Positions 43,647-55,222 of a DNA stretch of 64,000 bases are shown here, one piece after another. The stretch lies in assembly GCA_900312665.1 (NCBI GenBank), contig ONZQ02000014.1, forward strand, positions 141,194 to 205,193. Reading direction: 5' to 3'. The stretch is from Cephalotrichum gorgonifer. Its lineage: Eukaryota > Ascomycota > Sordariomycetes > Microascales > Microascaceae. The notes beneath the pieces are model-generated. The model was not told the DNA's origin and made no database searches. It worked only from the letters and a program-made list of their open reading frames with translations. The position numbers and the translations under genes were made by a program. Numbering within the stretch: the first letter of the stretch is position 1; each line of letters opens with the position of its first letter.

Positions 43647-45201
43647 GACTTCGCATATCTGGCCGTCTTTCTAGGAGTTTAGATGTTTCGAGCTGTGAGG
43701 CAGGTGTGATATGATGTTCATGTTGGAGGAAGGTCAAGTGGGGTCCAAGTACCGATGGAAGGCGGAAGGACCAATGAAGTGCGGTGGGGAGTGGAAAGTA
43801 CCTTGTCTTAGACTCTGTGCTCTATTTGGTACTTGGCTTGGCAGATGATACAAGGCGAACTTATTACTCTGGGGTCGAAGCCAAATGCATGGCGTCAGCT
43901 TTCTTCCTGTGTAACCATAATTCCTGACTGTACGACGAACGGGAAGGCGCTGCCAGGCAACTAAGTCGAGACAGAGTCGGCGAGAGCACCTGGTGACGGG
44001 TGTGTCTCTGTCCCTGTGTCAGTCTTGTATTACCTTGTTGTTGTGTTAGTGTACTATGTCCGAATGTAAGTAATTATGAGCTCTCACGGAAGAAAGGCCC
44101 GTTGCCGCCTTTCAATCCGCAGCTCCCACCTGCCAGACAGAATGGAATGCACCCCCCGTTATCCGCTACTACTGTGTGTGGTGACGGTAGCAGCAGGCGC
44201 TCATTCTGGGGCCACTTGTCACTTTGCAAGAGACGCGGAGCAGTCGTCCGCACAAGTAATTGCAGAGGGCGACGATCGACGGAGGGAACCCCGGAAAATG
44301 AAGCGGATTGGGAATCACCATCCATGGATCTGTTTCAAACGCCAAACAATAGCGTACTTGTACTCTTGTAGAGTTGCACCCAAAACACCTGTCGCGCATG
44401 CAAATAACGGTCAAGGGCAGGAGTCTTCTCCCTGTAAAACATTATTTAACGCAGTCTAACAAGAAACTACCCGTGCTGGTATTTTGTCTTAAAGTGCACC
44501 TTTGCAACAAATATCAGACACCCACCCATTTCCAACCTCGGGAACCTCAGCGCTAACCCTTCCATACATGTACACTCTCCCGACAATCCATCCCCCCTGC
44601 TGTCTCGCAGCGGGCCAAGCCGCCAAGAGGAAACGGCAAAATACCTAGGAACTTCCGGAAGCTCCTGCCAAGGGGGATCCCGGAAACCCCGCGCCGAAAG
44701 AAAGCCTTGAGGGAGGAGGCTGGGTACATCCTCCTACGTCAGCGTCCCCGAGCGCCCTTACTTCTGACCTTGCATCGCCAATAAAATTTACTTCCTACCA
44801 ATCCGAGTACAATACGAGCACGAGTAGCAATACGCGGAACGGACTAAACACGGACATGTACCCCACCACCCCTCCACCCTGGTTGTGCTCCTAGACAAGG
44901 CAACATTAAGTATACATGTAAGTACGTGTACGTACGCGAGTACAAGTGCCACACACCCCTAGTGGCGACGAAGTTAATCATGACGACAGCTCCCTCTTGC
45001 CTCCAACTCCCATAATACTGGTAGGCAGTGCCAACTCCACCTCTGCATCTCATCTCACTCCAAGGCATCACGTCGCATTTCCAGCCCCCTCCCTCCCCGT
45101 GCCAGAACTGTCGGAACCACGGGCATCGGTAGCCTCCAGGTCAATCGTGGAAGAGCCGACGCTTCTGTTGGCATTCTCGCCTCGTACTCGCAATCACCGC
45201 G
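43647..45201. other. Divergent intergenic region MIT-like / LAM-type gene
   Basis: 1.55 kb with two promoters. No supported gene. GTAC words cluster at 44805-44950. Confidence 0.6.
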
Positions 45202-48200
45202 ATGACCGAAGTAAGCAATCAGGCTGACGAGCTCGCGCCCTTACGGGGCGGCCGGGACTCATACGCATCCCAAGATGACAGCCTGTAAGTTTGGTTTCAA
45301 TTCACTGTCTCGCCTCATCCTACTCGTACGGCGAATATCCGGCAGCACCCTCGGCCTCAATATCCTACTCACCCGCATTTACCAGCACTAGTACCTGTAG
45401 CTAGTGCTAGTACTATGCGCATCAATATCAATGTCAATGTCAATATCACTCCTCCCGCCCACGTTCGTCGTTCTTCGCGCAGGAGGGCCCATCCTTTCCG
45501 TGCTTCTTCGCCCCTCACAAAAACCGAGTTATCCGAGTCGGCGCCAAGGAGCTATCCGTGTCCCAAAAAACACCTCTACCCTCTTTGCCCTATCCCATCC
45601 CAGCCTCATTCTTTGTATTTGATCAGGTTTCGGGCGTATCTTTCCGTTTCCGTTCCTGTTTATATCTCTGTTTTTCTCAATCGCGTAGCTCTGGTTCATG
45701 CGCGAGCTTGGTTGAGAAGCTACGAGTAGTAGCCTTCCGTTGATGCCAGCAGTTGATCATCCCTGCCTTGTGCACATGTACCTGTATTCGTCCGTCGGGT
45801 CCGTCCCTCCGCCGAGCTCTCCGCTCTAATATCCCAAACCTGAATTCTGAATTCCCCATTATAATTAGCCCCATTCTCTCACTGCCCTTTGCCTAGCTTA
45901 GAAGCTTCCACCCTGGTATCCCCACCTCCGTCCACCGCCTCCTACCGCTCCCGCTGTCACCTCGCTTGTCCTGTTTCTCCAAATTGACCTCCTGAGCTCA
46001 CGACAGACATTCTCGCTCGTCAACAAAGTCAACCACCGCCTCCGTGCCCTCGCCCCGCTCGTCGTTTTCCCGATCCGACCACCACCGACAATCCAGTCAG
46101 GTCCCCGATACGTCGTCCGTCGACGTCGCCTACAAAACGTCTACACACTCGAGCGAGCGCTCCGGCTCGGTGGACTCCGAGTCCCGGGTACCGAGAAGCC
46201 AGTCGATCTCCCTTCGGCCGACGCGGAACCCCTCACGAAGCTCGACCTCGCCTGCCGGTCGTATCAGGGGCATCTTCAGAGCGAAGAAGAGCAACTCTAC
46301 GCCGAGCTTGGACAGGGGGTCAAGCCCTGACCGGAACCAGCCCGATGCGGTATCGAATCGCGATCTAAATCCCACCTCTCAACCCCAACCCGACCCGTCA
46401 CCTAGGATAGAACCCACGCCCGCCTCTCGAGATCCCAGCGCGGCGAAAGTGACCTCTCGCCCTCAGCGGCCTCGGCCTAAACTCGACACTGCTGCCCGCC
46501 CCCATACCCCCCCGACCTCCAATTCCTACGGTCCGGCCATCGTGAATACTCCTCCTACACCAACAGACCCCGTTGGCACGAACACGAGTCCCACCCGTAG
46601 GCTTAGATACACGATCTCAGAGACCGGAAGCCCCCCTAGCACGGCGAAAAGCAACTCTGCTTCGCCGTCCGCTAGCGCTCCAACCCCGAACCGGAGGCTC
46701 CGATCCGGCTCGAATACTACAGGCCCTAGCAAGCTGTCCAACTCTATTCTTGCTCCACACACCCCCTCGTCCGACGGCACCCCTTCTCCTGCTGCCTCTA
46801 ACGCTCTCAACCCATCTACACCCTCGTCAGGCTTCTTCTCTTCTGTGCTATCCGCCGCGCAGAACGCCGCGAACACAATTAGTACTAGCATTCAGAATAC
46901 CCCCCTCGGCCAAGTTAACAAAGCCACGAAGACCGGCCAGCCCGCGCAAGGCGGCACCCCGCCACAGCGGTTGGACGCTCCGGACGACGGCGTCGAGGTC
47001 AAGGCTCTCGCCCGTGAGATGCCAGAGGACCATATATTGGAAAAGAAGGAACCAGCAATAAACACACTCGGCTCCGGCGACTTGAGCCTGGGCCAGCTCG
47101 GACTGTCCGATCCCGGCTTGGAGCCTGACACCTCAACCGCAGCTCCTGTTGCCGAGAACAAGTCAAGTATGGAAGGCCGCGCCCGGTCCGAGTCCACCCC
47201 GGTCGTGCCGAGCCCTTCGTTCTGCCACCCCCCGCACGCCAGCACCTTCGCGGATGATTACGCCACATCTCAGTCACTCTATGGGAGTTCGTCAGTCGGC
47301 GAAGGCGGGGAGAAGACGCCACCTCCTGCCAGTTTGTACGGAGACAAGTCTGTGCGGTCGTCGGGTGTAGGTCGGGCGGGTAGCACTAGAAGTGCCCTCG
47401 GCCGTCGGCGCAACCGAGGGAGCTCTGCCGCTACCGGCTATTCCGCGAACACGGAGAGGACTGGCACGACCATAGGAGCCGCCATCGTCGCGGCCAACGC
47501 GTCATTCGCACAACCCCGCGGGAACCAGAGCGCGCCCAAGCTTACCGGATTCGCTATAGCGAGCAAGAAGCGCAACCGTGACTTCCACAGCCAGTTCAAG
47601 AGCGTTCCCGACGATGACTACCTGATTGAAGATTACAGCTGTGCCCTGCAGAGGGAGATCCTCGCTCACGGCCGCCTGTACGTGTCTGAAGGGCATCTCT
47701 GCTTCAGCAGCAATATTCTTGGCTGGATGACCACCTTGGTATTGAGTTTCGACGAGATCGTTTCGGTCGAGAAGAGGAGTACTGCCTTGCTCTTCAAGAA
47801 TGGCCTCATGATCTCGACTCTGCACAACAAGCACGTCTTTGCCAGTTTCACAAACAGGGATGCCACCTACGACCTCATCATCAAAATTTGGCAGCTGGGC
47901 CATCCCAAGTTGCAGAGCACACTTAACGGCGTTCGACTGGAGGGCCCAGGGGGTGACAAGACGGAGAGGATCGACGATGATGTGGCCACGGAAGCAGGGG
48001 CGGATGACCAGAGCCTCTCGGGATCCGAGGAGGATGATAGCGACGAGGACATCTACGACGAGGACGACGAGAGTGCTGACCTCCCGGATGCGTCTCAAGT
48101 AACGGACCTCAGTGTCGCCGACGGGAGAGATGCCGAAAAGACCGTGCCTAGGAAGGCGTCCGGCCCTGCTATGGCGAACGGTGGGCCGACAGAACCGGCG

Positions 48201-49440
48201 AGCAAGGAAGGGAGTGCAAACGGCGGCTCTATGTCGGCCGACTTCCCTGGTCCGGTGTCCCATGCGCCGACGGAGTGTGGCGACGCTGCAACCCATTATG
48301 ACAAATTCATGGGAGATGAGGTCCTCCCGGCACCCATGGGGCAAGTGTTCAGCCTCCTATTCGGTGCGCAGTCGGTGAACTGGATATGCAAGTTCCTCAC
48401 CGACAACCAGAAGTGCACTGAGCTACAGATGGACGATAAGCGGGGCCTGAGCAGCGACAATATGAGTCGGACGTATTCTTATATTAAGCCGCTCTCGGGG
48501 AGTATCGGGCCGAAGCAGACGCGCTGTATCGTCACGGAGGCTATCGACAATATCGATTTCGACAAGGCGGTCAACGTTACTGTGTCGACTCAGACGCCGG
48601 ATGTACCTAGTGGGGGCGTCTTCAGCGTCAAGACGAGGTACTGTTTTTCGTGGGCAGAGAAAGACCAAACTCGGCTGCAGGTCAACTGTGGTATCGAGTG
48701 GACTGGCAAGAGCTGGATAAAAGGTATGTCTCGGCCCACTTCTATATAGTCATTTCCTCTTTTTCCTATTTGGCTAACCCTTTTTCGAAGGCCCCATCGA
48801 GAACGGTGCGAGGGATGGGCAGTTGACCTTTACTCGCGACCTCTTCACCGCACTTAAATCCACCCTTGAGGCCCGCGCAGGTGGGGCGGCAGGGACGACC
48901 AGGAAGAAGAAGGGGGCCCGCAAGGCCAAGGGCGCCCAACTATCCTCCTCCGTGACCACCGCCATTACACCACAGACGACGCCTAAGAGCGACTGGGGCC
49001 TCCTTGAGCCCGTCCGTGGCGTGCTGGAGCCGATACTGGACATCGTTAGGCCGATACTCACGGGGAATGTAGTGTATGGGCTGCTGGTGGGACTACTGGT
49101 GGCGGCGTGGTTCGGGTTCGGGTTCAACGGCCAGAACGCGGGGACGCGCATCTACGATAACAGGCTACTAGGGCCGTACGGGCACCCGGACCGGCTGGCG
49201 GCGTATGAGGAGATGTGGAGTAGGGAAGAGAGCCACCTCTGGGAGTGGTTGGAAGAGAGGGTCGGGCTGCACCGGCTCGGCGGAGACGAAGCGCCCGTCA
49301 GGAACGTGGTCGAGCCGAGGTCACTGGAGGAGAGGATGAGGGGGGAGCGGATGGAAGGGCGGGAGGTGGCGGAGGCGATCAGGGTTACGGAGGAGAAGTT
49401 GCGGGTGTTGAAGGAGATGGTAGGGAAGAGGGAGGAGTAA
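45202..49440 (+). CDS. GRAM and VASt domain sterol transfer protein (Lam/Ltc type)
   Basis: This is an ER membrane-contact-site protein that moves sterol between membranes, related to yeast Lam1-6/Ysp2 and animal GRAMD1/Aster. The model is join(45202..45284, 46007..48723, 48791..49440), 1149 residues. Exon 1 codes MTEVSNQADELAPLRGGRD and eight more residues; its 722-nt intron is long for this genome, but phase and splice sites fit. The first 530 residues are disordered and Ser/Pro-rich. The GRAM domain is at about 539-665 (DYSCALQREILAHGRLYVSE, HLCFSSNILGWMTTLVLSFD). An acidic linker follows. One VASt domain is at about 783-945 (HYDKFMGDEVL, CIVTEAIDNIDF, QVNCGIEWTGKSWIKG). A transmembrane segment is at about 1026-1045 (NVVYGLLVGLLVAAWFGFGF). 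A single VASt domain resembles Lam5/Lam6 more than Lam2/Lam4, which have two. Confidence 0.9.
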
Positions 49441-50333
49441 GAGGAAGCGAGAAGTTCGAGAGAGCACAAACATTTTTGGACGTGTAGGATTATGTGGGAG
49501 GGCCATGTTCACTCTTTTTGCATGGGCTGGGTTTTTTTTTTCTTTGTTGAGCATTTACCACCATAGCGTATCGAGTCTCTTTTTCATGTGTCATTTACTG
49601 GTGGGAATTTTGCGTGATGGATATTATGTCTATGTGGACGATTGCTATCTATGATGATGTCGAAATATGGGGTGGACTATTCGCTCCCATACGCGGTCGG
49701 AGAAACGGGGGATTGCGGGTGAGGTTGGCGTAGTTATGGGATCAGGCGCCTGAAGGAGGACTACCCCTTACGGAGCGATATCCACGGCGTCGTCGGCGGG
49801 AACGTCTCCTGTGTGGGCAGGTCGAAGACCTCGGCGTCCCCGGCGTAGCGCGTGCGAGGGGAGTTCCAAGGGGGAGTTTGCTCTGGGCCGTGGTGTAGGC
49901 TAAGGGGGGCGGATGGACACGGGGAACAGAACGGGGTTGACGGGAAAGTCTTCCTCGCTCAACTAGGGATTGTTTTCTAAGCTGGGGTACCGTCCTGCGT
50001 GGGCTCGTGGGGAGCTGAGTCGCTGGGCTCTGGGGAGCTGGAAGCACTAGTGCCGAGTCAGTTTCGATCGGCCAAAACCAGTAAAGGGATGCATACATAT
50101 TTAACATACCTTTGAGAAGCTGCGAGGTCGGCGGCCTGCACATGAATATTGGCGTCCATGCTTTGGTAGCCGCCGCTTCTGGGATATTTGACCGTTTCTA
50201 GTGCATCAAATGTGTGGAGAAATATGAGTCTGGGTAGGTTGTTGGGTCAGGGTCTCTAGCATAAATCCGTTCGGAAGAATGTTGAATCCCTACAACTGAG
50301 ACTTCCACCAACGGGAGGGCCGCACCTGCGACA
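49441..50333. other. Convergent 3' region LAM-type / cyclin gene
   Basis: 0.9 kb between two stop codons. A 133-codon antisense open frame at 49742-50143 has no domain and is not called. Confidence 0.6.
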
Positions 50334-51238
50334 TCAAGCCGTTGCCAGGCCTTCCTCGACCTTCTTCCTCGTGACCATGCCGTCGGCAAGGAACGCGAAA
50401 TCCTCCCTCTGCTTCCTCATGAGCGACTCGACACTGTTCAAGGAACAGGCCAAGAACCCGAGCTGCTCCCTATCAACATCGAACAGCTCCCACCACGGCT
50501 CGGCGGGCATCTTAGCGCCGACGTCCCTCGCGGCGAGGAAGATGGCCGCGGTCGCGAGCTCGCCCGGCTGGTGCGTGAGATACAGCGTCTGGGGCGAGAG
50601 GAGGGCCGTGTTCAGGTAGGCGACGACGCGGCTGGTTATCTCCTTGCGCGGCTTGCCGGCGAAGTCGAGCGCCTGCAGGTAGGTGATGGCGAGGGGGTGT
50701 GGCAGCGCCACGGTGGTGTCGTAGCCGAGGGAGTAGAGGATGCTGGCTTCCGCCTCCATTAGGCGAGAGTGGAAGGAGGCGTAGGCGCCCTCGGAGGGTG
50801 AGTACGTGTCCGGGTTGCCCCTGGGAAGAGGCTGGGACCTGAAGAAGCTGGAGCTCGAGGAGCAGAGGTAGGTGTAGACGTTGCAGAGGTCCCGGGGTGA
50901 GCGCGGCAGGGGCCCATCCTTTGAGACCACGTACAGGGCAGCGGCCGAGATATCCTGTCCTCTGTTAGTTCCTTTTTTTCATTCTCAGCTGGGCTGATGG
51001 TGGTGATGGAGCTCACGCTGAACTCAAAGGTCCCTGGGGGTTCGGACACCCAGTAACGGGCCAAGACGACATTGGCCTGTGCCGTGGTGCTCTGGGGGAG
51101 CTCGAGGAGTATGCCGGCCGCCTGGGTCAGGCATTGCGTGGCTACAAAGACGGCATCGAGCACATCTGGGGGGTAGATGTTGTTCACTCTTGAGGACAAC
51201 TGCTCGGGTGAGGCCAGAGGATTTGTGAGTAACGGCAT
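50334..51238 (-). CDS. Cyclin-domain protein, L-type-like
   Basis: This is a regulatory subunit for a cyclin-dependent kinase, most like the transcription or splicing-linked cyclins (cyclin L class). The model is complement(join(50334..50954, 51017..51238)), 280 residues, with one 62-nt GT-AG intron in phase 0. The start MPLLTNPLASPEQLSSRVN is followed by the first cyclin box, with LTQAAGILLELPQSTTAQA, VLARYWVS and, across the intron, DISAAALYVVSKDGPLPRS, then RDLCNVYTYL. A second, weaker cyclin fold follows (EAEASILYSLGYDTTVALPH, PGELATAAIFLAARDVGAKMP). Length is short for cyclin L since the RS-rich tail is missing. The partner kinase is unknown. Confidence 0.82.
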
Positions 51239-52293
51239 TATCCCTGCAAAAGTGAGGCTTAATTACAAGCGGCGAGCTATGGGTCTGAGAAGATGGAGAG
51301 GAAGATGGTAAATTGTGAGAATGCGCGAAGGTGGATGATAGGTTCAGGATGTGATGTGAGAAGGATAAGAGGTGTTTTGGATATAGCTAGTACTACCTAG
51401 AGCAGGGATGGTATTATGAAATAACTGGGTCCGTGTAGTAGAAGCGCGCCGGCAAAACGTCGCTTTTCCTGGCTCAAAGTGTATGGTATGCATGCAAGGC
51501 GAGGTCTCAAATAACTACCAGCCTCTAGATTCTTGCCACGACTTGATAAATATTTCCCAGTTGAGCATACAAATACTTTCCATTTAAACCTCATTTCCCC
51601 CCCCTCCATCATATCTTTGGCCATTGGTCGTTACACTTGGGCTAAACGTGGGTCTAACGTTGCTAGCCCAACTACCAAGAGACACCCACCAGCCCTTGCT
51701 GTCTAGTTACTCACTTTGATGGTCTACCAGTCTAGCCGTTCCGCCTCTGGATAGGCGCGAGAGACGACATACCGTCTCCCTGAGACTCACGCGTAAGATC
51801 TAGAGCTAGCTCTCAACTACGAGAAATGAGATAATGAGAGATGTGGCCGAGATGCCTAGTGCCAATAAAAACTTACTGGACAAGAGTCTACATGTGGTGA
51901 TGCAGCTTCCAACAGTTGTTATAGTTTTTGTTAATGCTATAAATACAGGATGCAAGTTTCGATATCAGGTCACATGTCGAGGCGAGATACGGCCCGTCCG
52001 TTCCTGCCGCGCCTCTGCCCAACTATGCACAGCACATGATTCCTTTCTCTGCTGAGGCAGGAGCGCCCGGGGCGATGTGTTTGCCTTCCCTACGAAGAGC
52101 TAGCTGCACCAGGCAATGCATGCGTCCGTATCGGAAACTTACATTGCATTTCCCTAAAGCCATGCCGCAACACGAAGGACGAGGTGTTTCGATTGAAGCC
52201 CGTCCTGCCCCATCTTTGATGCCTGGGACAGCCAGTGTCTGCATTGGTATTCCTCGCGTCATCTAAGTAGTATACCTCCCGATTATCTTCGCT
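51239..52293. other. Divergent intergenic region cyclin / unrecognised gene
   Basis: 1.05 kb with two promoters; no coding sequence supported. Confidence 0.6.
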
Positions 52294-55222
52294 ATGCCAG
52301 CGCCCTCCCTCGACAAGCCCCTTCCTCCTCGTCCCAAGGGCTCCCCCAAGCCAAAGCCGATTCTCAAGTCACTTAGGTGTCGCCCCCGACGCTTATCTAC
52401 AAATTCACTCGTTTACGCCATGTTCCCGCGCCGTCGGCCCGAGCGAGGCGGGACAAGGCGAGAAAAGGGATACTGGGAGGCCATAGACAGTGCCCAGGCC
52501 AACAAGAGTCAAGAACCCCCCCATCCGACCGCCCTTGAGACGGGAGCTCTTGCTATGGCCCCAAGCTCGGATCGCCTTGTGCATTGGAATACCCCCAAGT
52601 TGATTCCAAGAAGTCGGCGAGTTTCTAGCGCCGAGCATGTCCCCCGTCGTGGATCGCCAGCCAGTGGCTTGAGATCACGGGCTCGTGACAAAAGGCGTAG
52701 AAGCTGGAATTCTGTAAGTGGGGAGTTCCAGCTCGATCCCTCTGGGCAAGCAACCGCCCCGGAACTTGTGTCAGTTGGAAACCGGACAGAGGAGACGAAT
52801 CAGCCGCCCCAGACCATCCCATCTCCACGAGTCAGGCGTCGGCCAGAGGAAGGGAGTCAAAGGTCTGGACGGCAAGCCCCAGCGGAAAGGATCTTAGCTC
52901 GACGACGCCGCCAGAGGAAGAGTCTGAAGGAGTCGGGAGACTATCTCGGCGTCCAAGGGGTTAACCCGCTTACCGGCGAGCCAGACCACATCACCCCATT
53001 TAGCAGCGACGAAAGGAGCGAGGTAAGCATGGATACACGGCAAGGTCACTTCCGTATCCCGAAGAATTTCAAGCCGAGGGCTGCCGTGGGCGATAAACGG
53101 TTGATGGGCGAGGTACAAGGTGAAGGATCGAATCCTCAGGAGCAGAAGGATGCCAACTCCGATATTCAAAAATATGGAATGCGGAGAGACCCCTCGCAAT
53201 GGTCCTCGGTGCAACAGCCGAACCTAAGTCCTATCGTGCAGTCCTCCCACTCAGGTAAACAGTCATGATCACACTTCACGTGAGAAAGAACGATATGTAT
53301 TGCAGCTTGTGTAACTAACAGTCTTCTTAGAATTATCTGTCTCCCTTAAACCAATCAAGAATGGTCTGCCATCGGAAACAATACCTGCTCCCTTAATAAT
53401 ATTTGATACTCCCGCGCACTCAATTCCGGCCAGTCCTGAGTCTCAAGACAGCGCGAGAGACCCCCCGAGCTCCTCTGACCGAGAGCCACGAAATACGTCA
53501 TCGTGTGAAACGGTTCTTAGGCCGGAGCAGCGAAGTTCCTCTGGGTCTTCCTCATGGGCCCGGATGCTGCATGAAAACGGTATTTCTATTGGCGGTGAAG
53601 CGGACCGACTACAGGAGATATCCAAGCCTTCAGAGACCGCCGACCCACAGGAACGCCACATTTCGTTTGCGTCACCACCCACAGAGACGGCAGTCCGAGT
53701 GACTACGACAGAGGGCTCCGACGATCCCTTGTCCACCGGTCATGCGGAGGGGTCGGGTTTTCCCCGGCCCAGACCAGATCCCGACCCTAGAGAGGGACGG
53801 GGTCGAAAGGCGACGACATCCCGGCCTGGGACAAAGAAATGGAACATAGAGGCTGGGGAGCTGAACGAGCAGGCTGGCAACAAAAGAGGTTTTTCGACCC
53901 ACGAGAATATTCTAGTGCCCGCCACACCACTGGAACACCACGCCTTGCAAACACTGTCAAAAGATCAGGGCCTTCTACCGGGGCTCAATACACCAACAGA
54001 GATCCACCTCTCTCCACAAGAAGAGACGCCTGCGACATTGACAGAAACGTCCAGCTCAGGCCGAGCGCAGGGGAATGTCGTGGAAGGCAACTACAGCCTA
54101 TGCCGGAATATCATAAAACCCAAACCTTGTCCGGAGGGGGCTTGCCTCTTGCAGACTACGACGCCGCAAGAACTTACCACCACCCTGCTCAGTCTAACCA
54201 ACGAGGTCTCAACTGTAAACATACGCGACAGTGCCACTATGGACCTACGGCAGCCGATCAAAGGGCCGATACCATTGGGACAGGGGAAACAAGGCCCTGT
54301 CGGGCGAATCACCAAGGAGGTGGTAGAAATGTACGAGGAAGATCAACGCTGGCCAACCGATCACGGGACGTATCACCACCGGAGGTCCACCCGGGAAGGG
54401 ATGGGAAGCAAGGGATCTGTGTACACACCCACCACCACCACTACTGGCTCCAAGCTCCACGTACAGATGGACGGCGTCAACAGTACGGTGCATGCTGGAC
54501 GCGTTCTCGAGGGCCTCAGCCAACTGCACCAGAACATGTGCAGGACCGGCAAAGAGAGCTCCCAGACCGAGGGCATGGTGAGTTACTCGTGGAACTCAAG
54601 GAGTCATCCAGTAGACACACAAGCTCGCGGTACTACGTCGACTCACGCGCCCGCATCCATGGTGGATGTGGGGGGACAGCCGGTCAAGGTACGGCCAGAC
54701 AAGGTGCCGAATACTTACAGCAACTTGCCCACATTCACATACACGTCGATCTCTCAGCCCAGTCGCCTAACCCCCCCGCCAGGGACGATAGACGAGGCCT
54801 CGTGGCTGACGGATCCAGTCGACCAGACGCGAGCAATGGAGAAGCGGGAGGGGATGGGGCGACATCCCGGCCACCACGGAGAAGACGACGACGGATGGAG
54901 TCCTCGAGATTCTGGAGACGGCCTGCGCCGATGGGTTGCCGAGATAGGGGCTGATTTCATCATGCTGGGCGTGGTCGCGATGCATCTATACCTGAGACAC
55001 TTACACTCCTGTCTGGACCCCCGATCGGAGCTATCGGCCAGGATGCGCAGCGGGAGGGTGACAGCCGTAGATGTCGTCACCGTGCCTCTCGCCGTTATCG
55101 GAACGTTCCACTTCCTGTTTGGTCTGTACCAAGCGTTTGTGTACCTGCGGGCTGTGTTCGTTTTGGTTCAGGCGTTCTGGGCATGTTCGGTCCTTGGGGA
55201 TGACTTCTTGTGCGACATGTAA
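52294..55222 (+). CDS. Unrecognised 950-residue protein with C-terminal membrane segments
   Basis: I do not recognise this protein. The model is join(52294..53254, 53331..55222), 950 residues, with one 76-nt GT-AG intron (branch aactaaca) whose phases agree. The start MPAPSLDKPLPPRPKGSPKP is proline-rich and basic. Most of the protein to about residue 850 is low in hydrophobics and rich in Arg, Ser, Pro, Thr and Gly, so probably disordered. Hydrophobic segments stand at the end: about 862-878 (DFIMLGVVAMHLYLRHL) and about 902-942 (VPLAVIGTFHFLFGLYQAF, RAVFVLVQAFWACSVL), the latter long enough for two passes. It may be a tail-anchored or hairpin membrane protein. Third-position GC is lower than in neighbouring genes in the segment I checked (54300-54370). 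A 371-codon open frame overlaps it on the same strand (53839-54954) and is treated as a shadow. Confidence 0.65.

Noticed and set aside
53839..54954. 371-codon open frame overlapping the 950-residue protein on the same strand
   Set aside because: Its composition is Arg/His/Gln-rich without hydrophobic order, third-position GC in the stretch compared (54300-54370) is lower than in the called frame, and it has no splice partner. The other frame joins cleanly to exon 1 and continues into hydrophobic segments.
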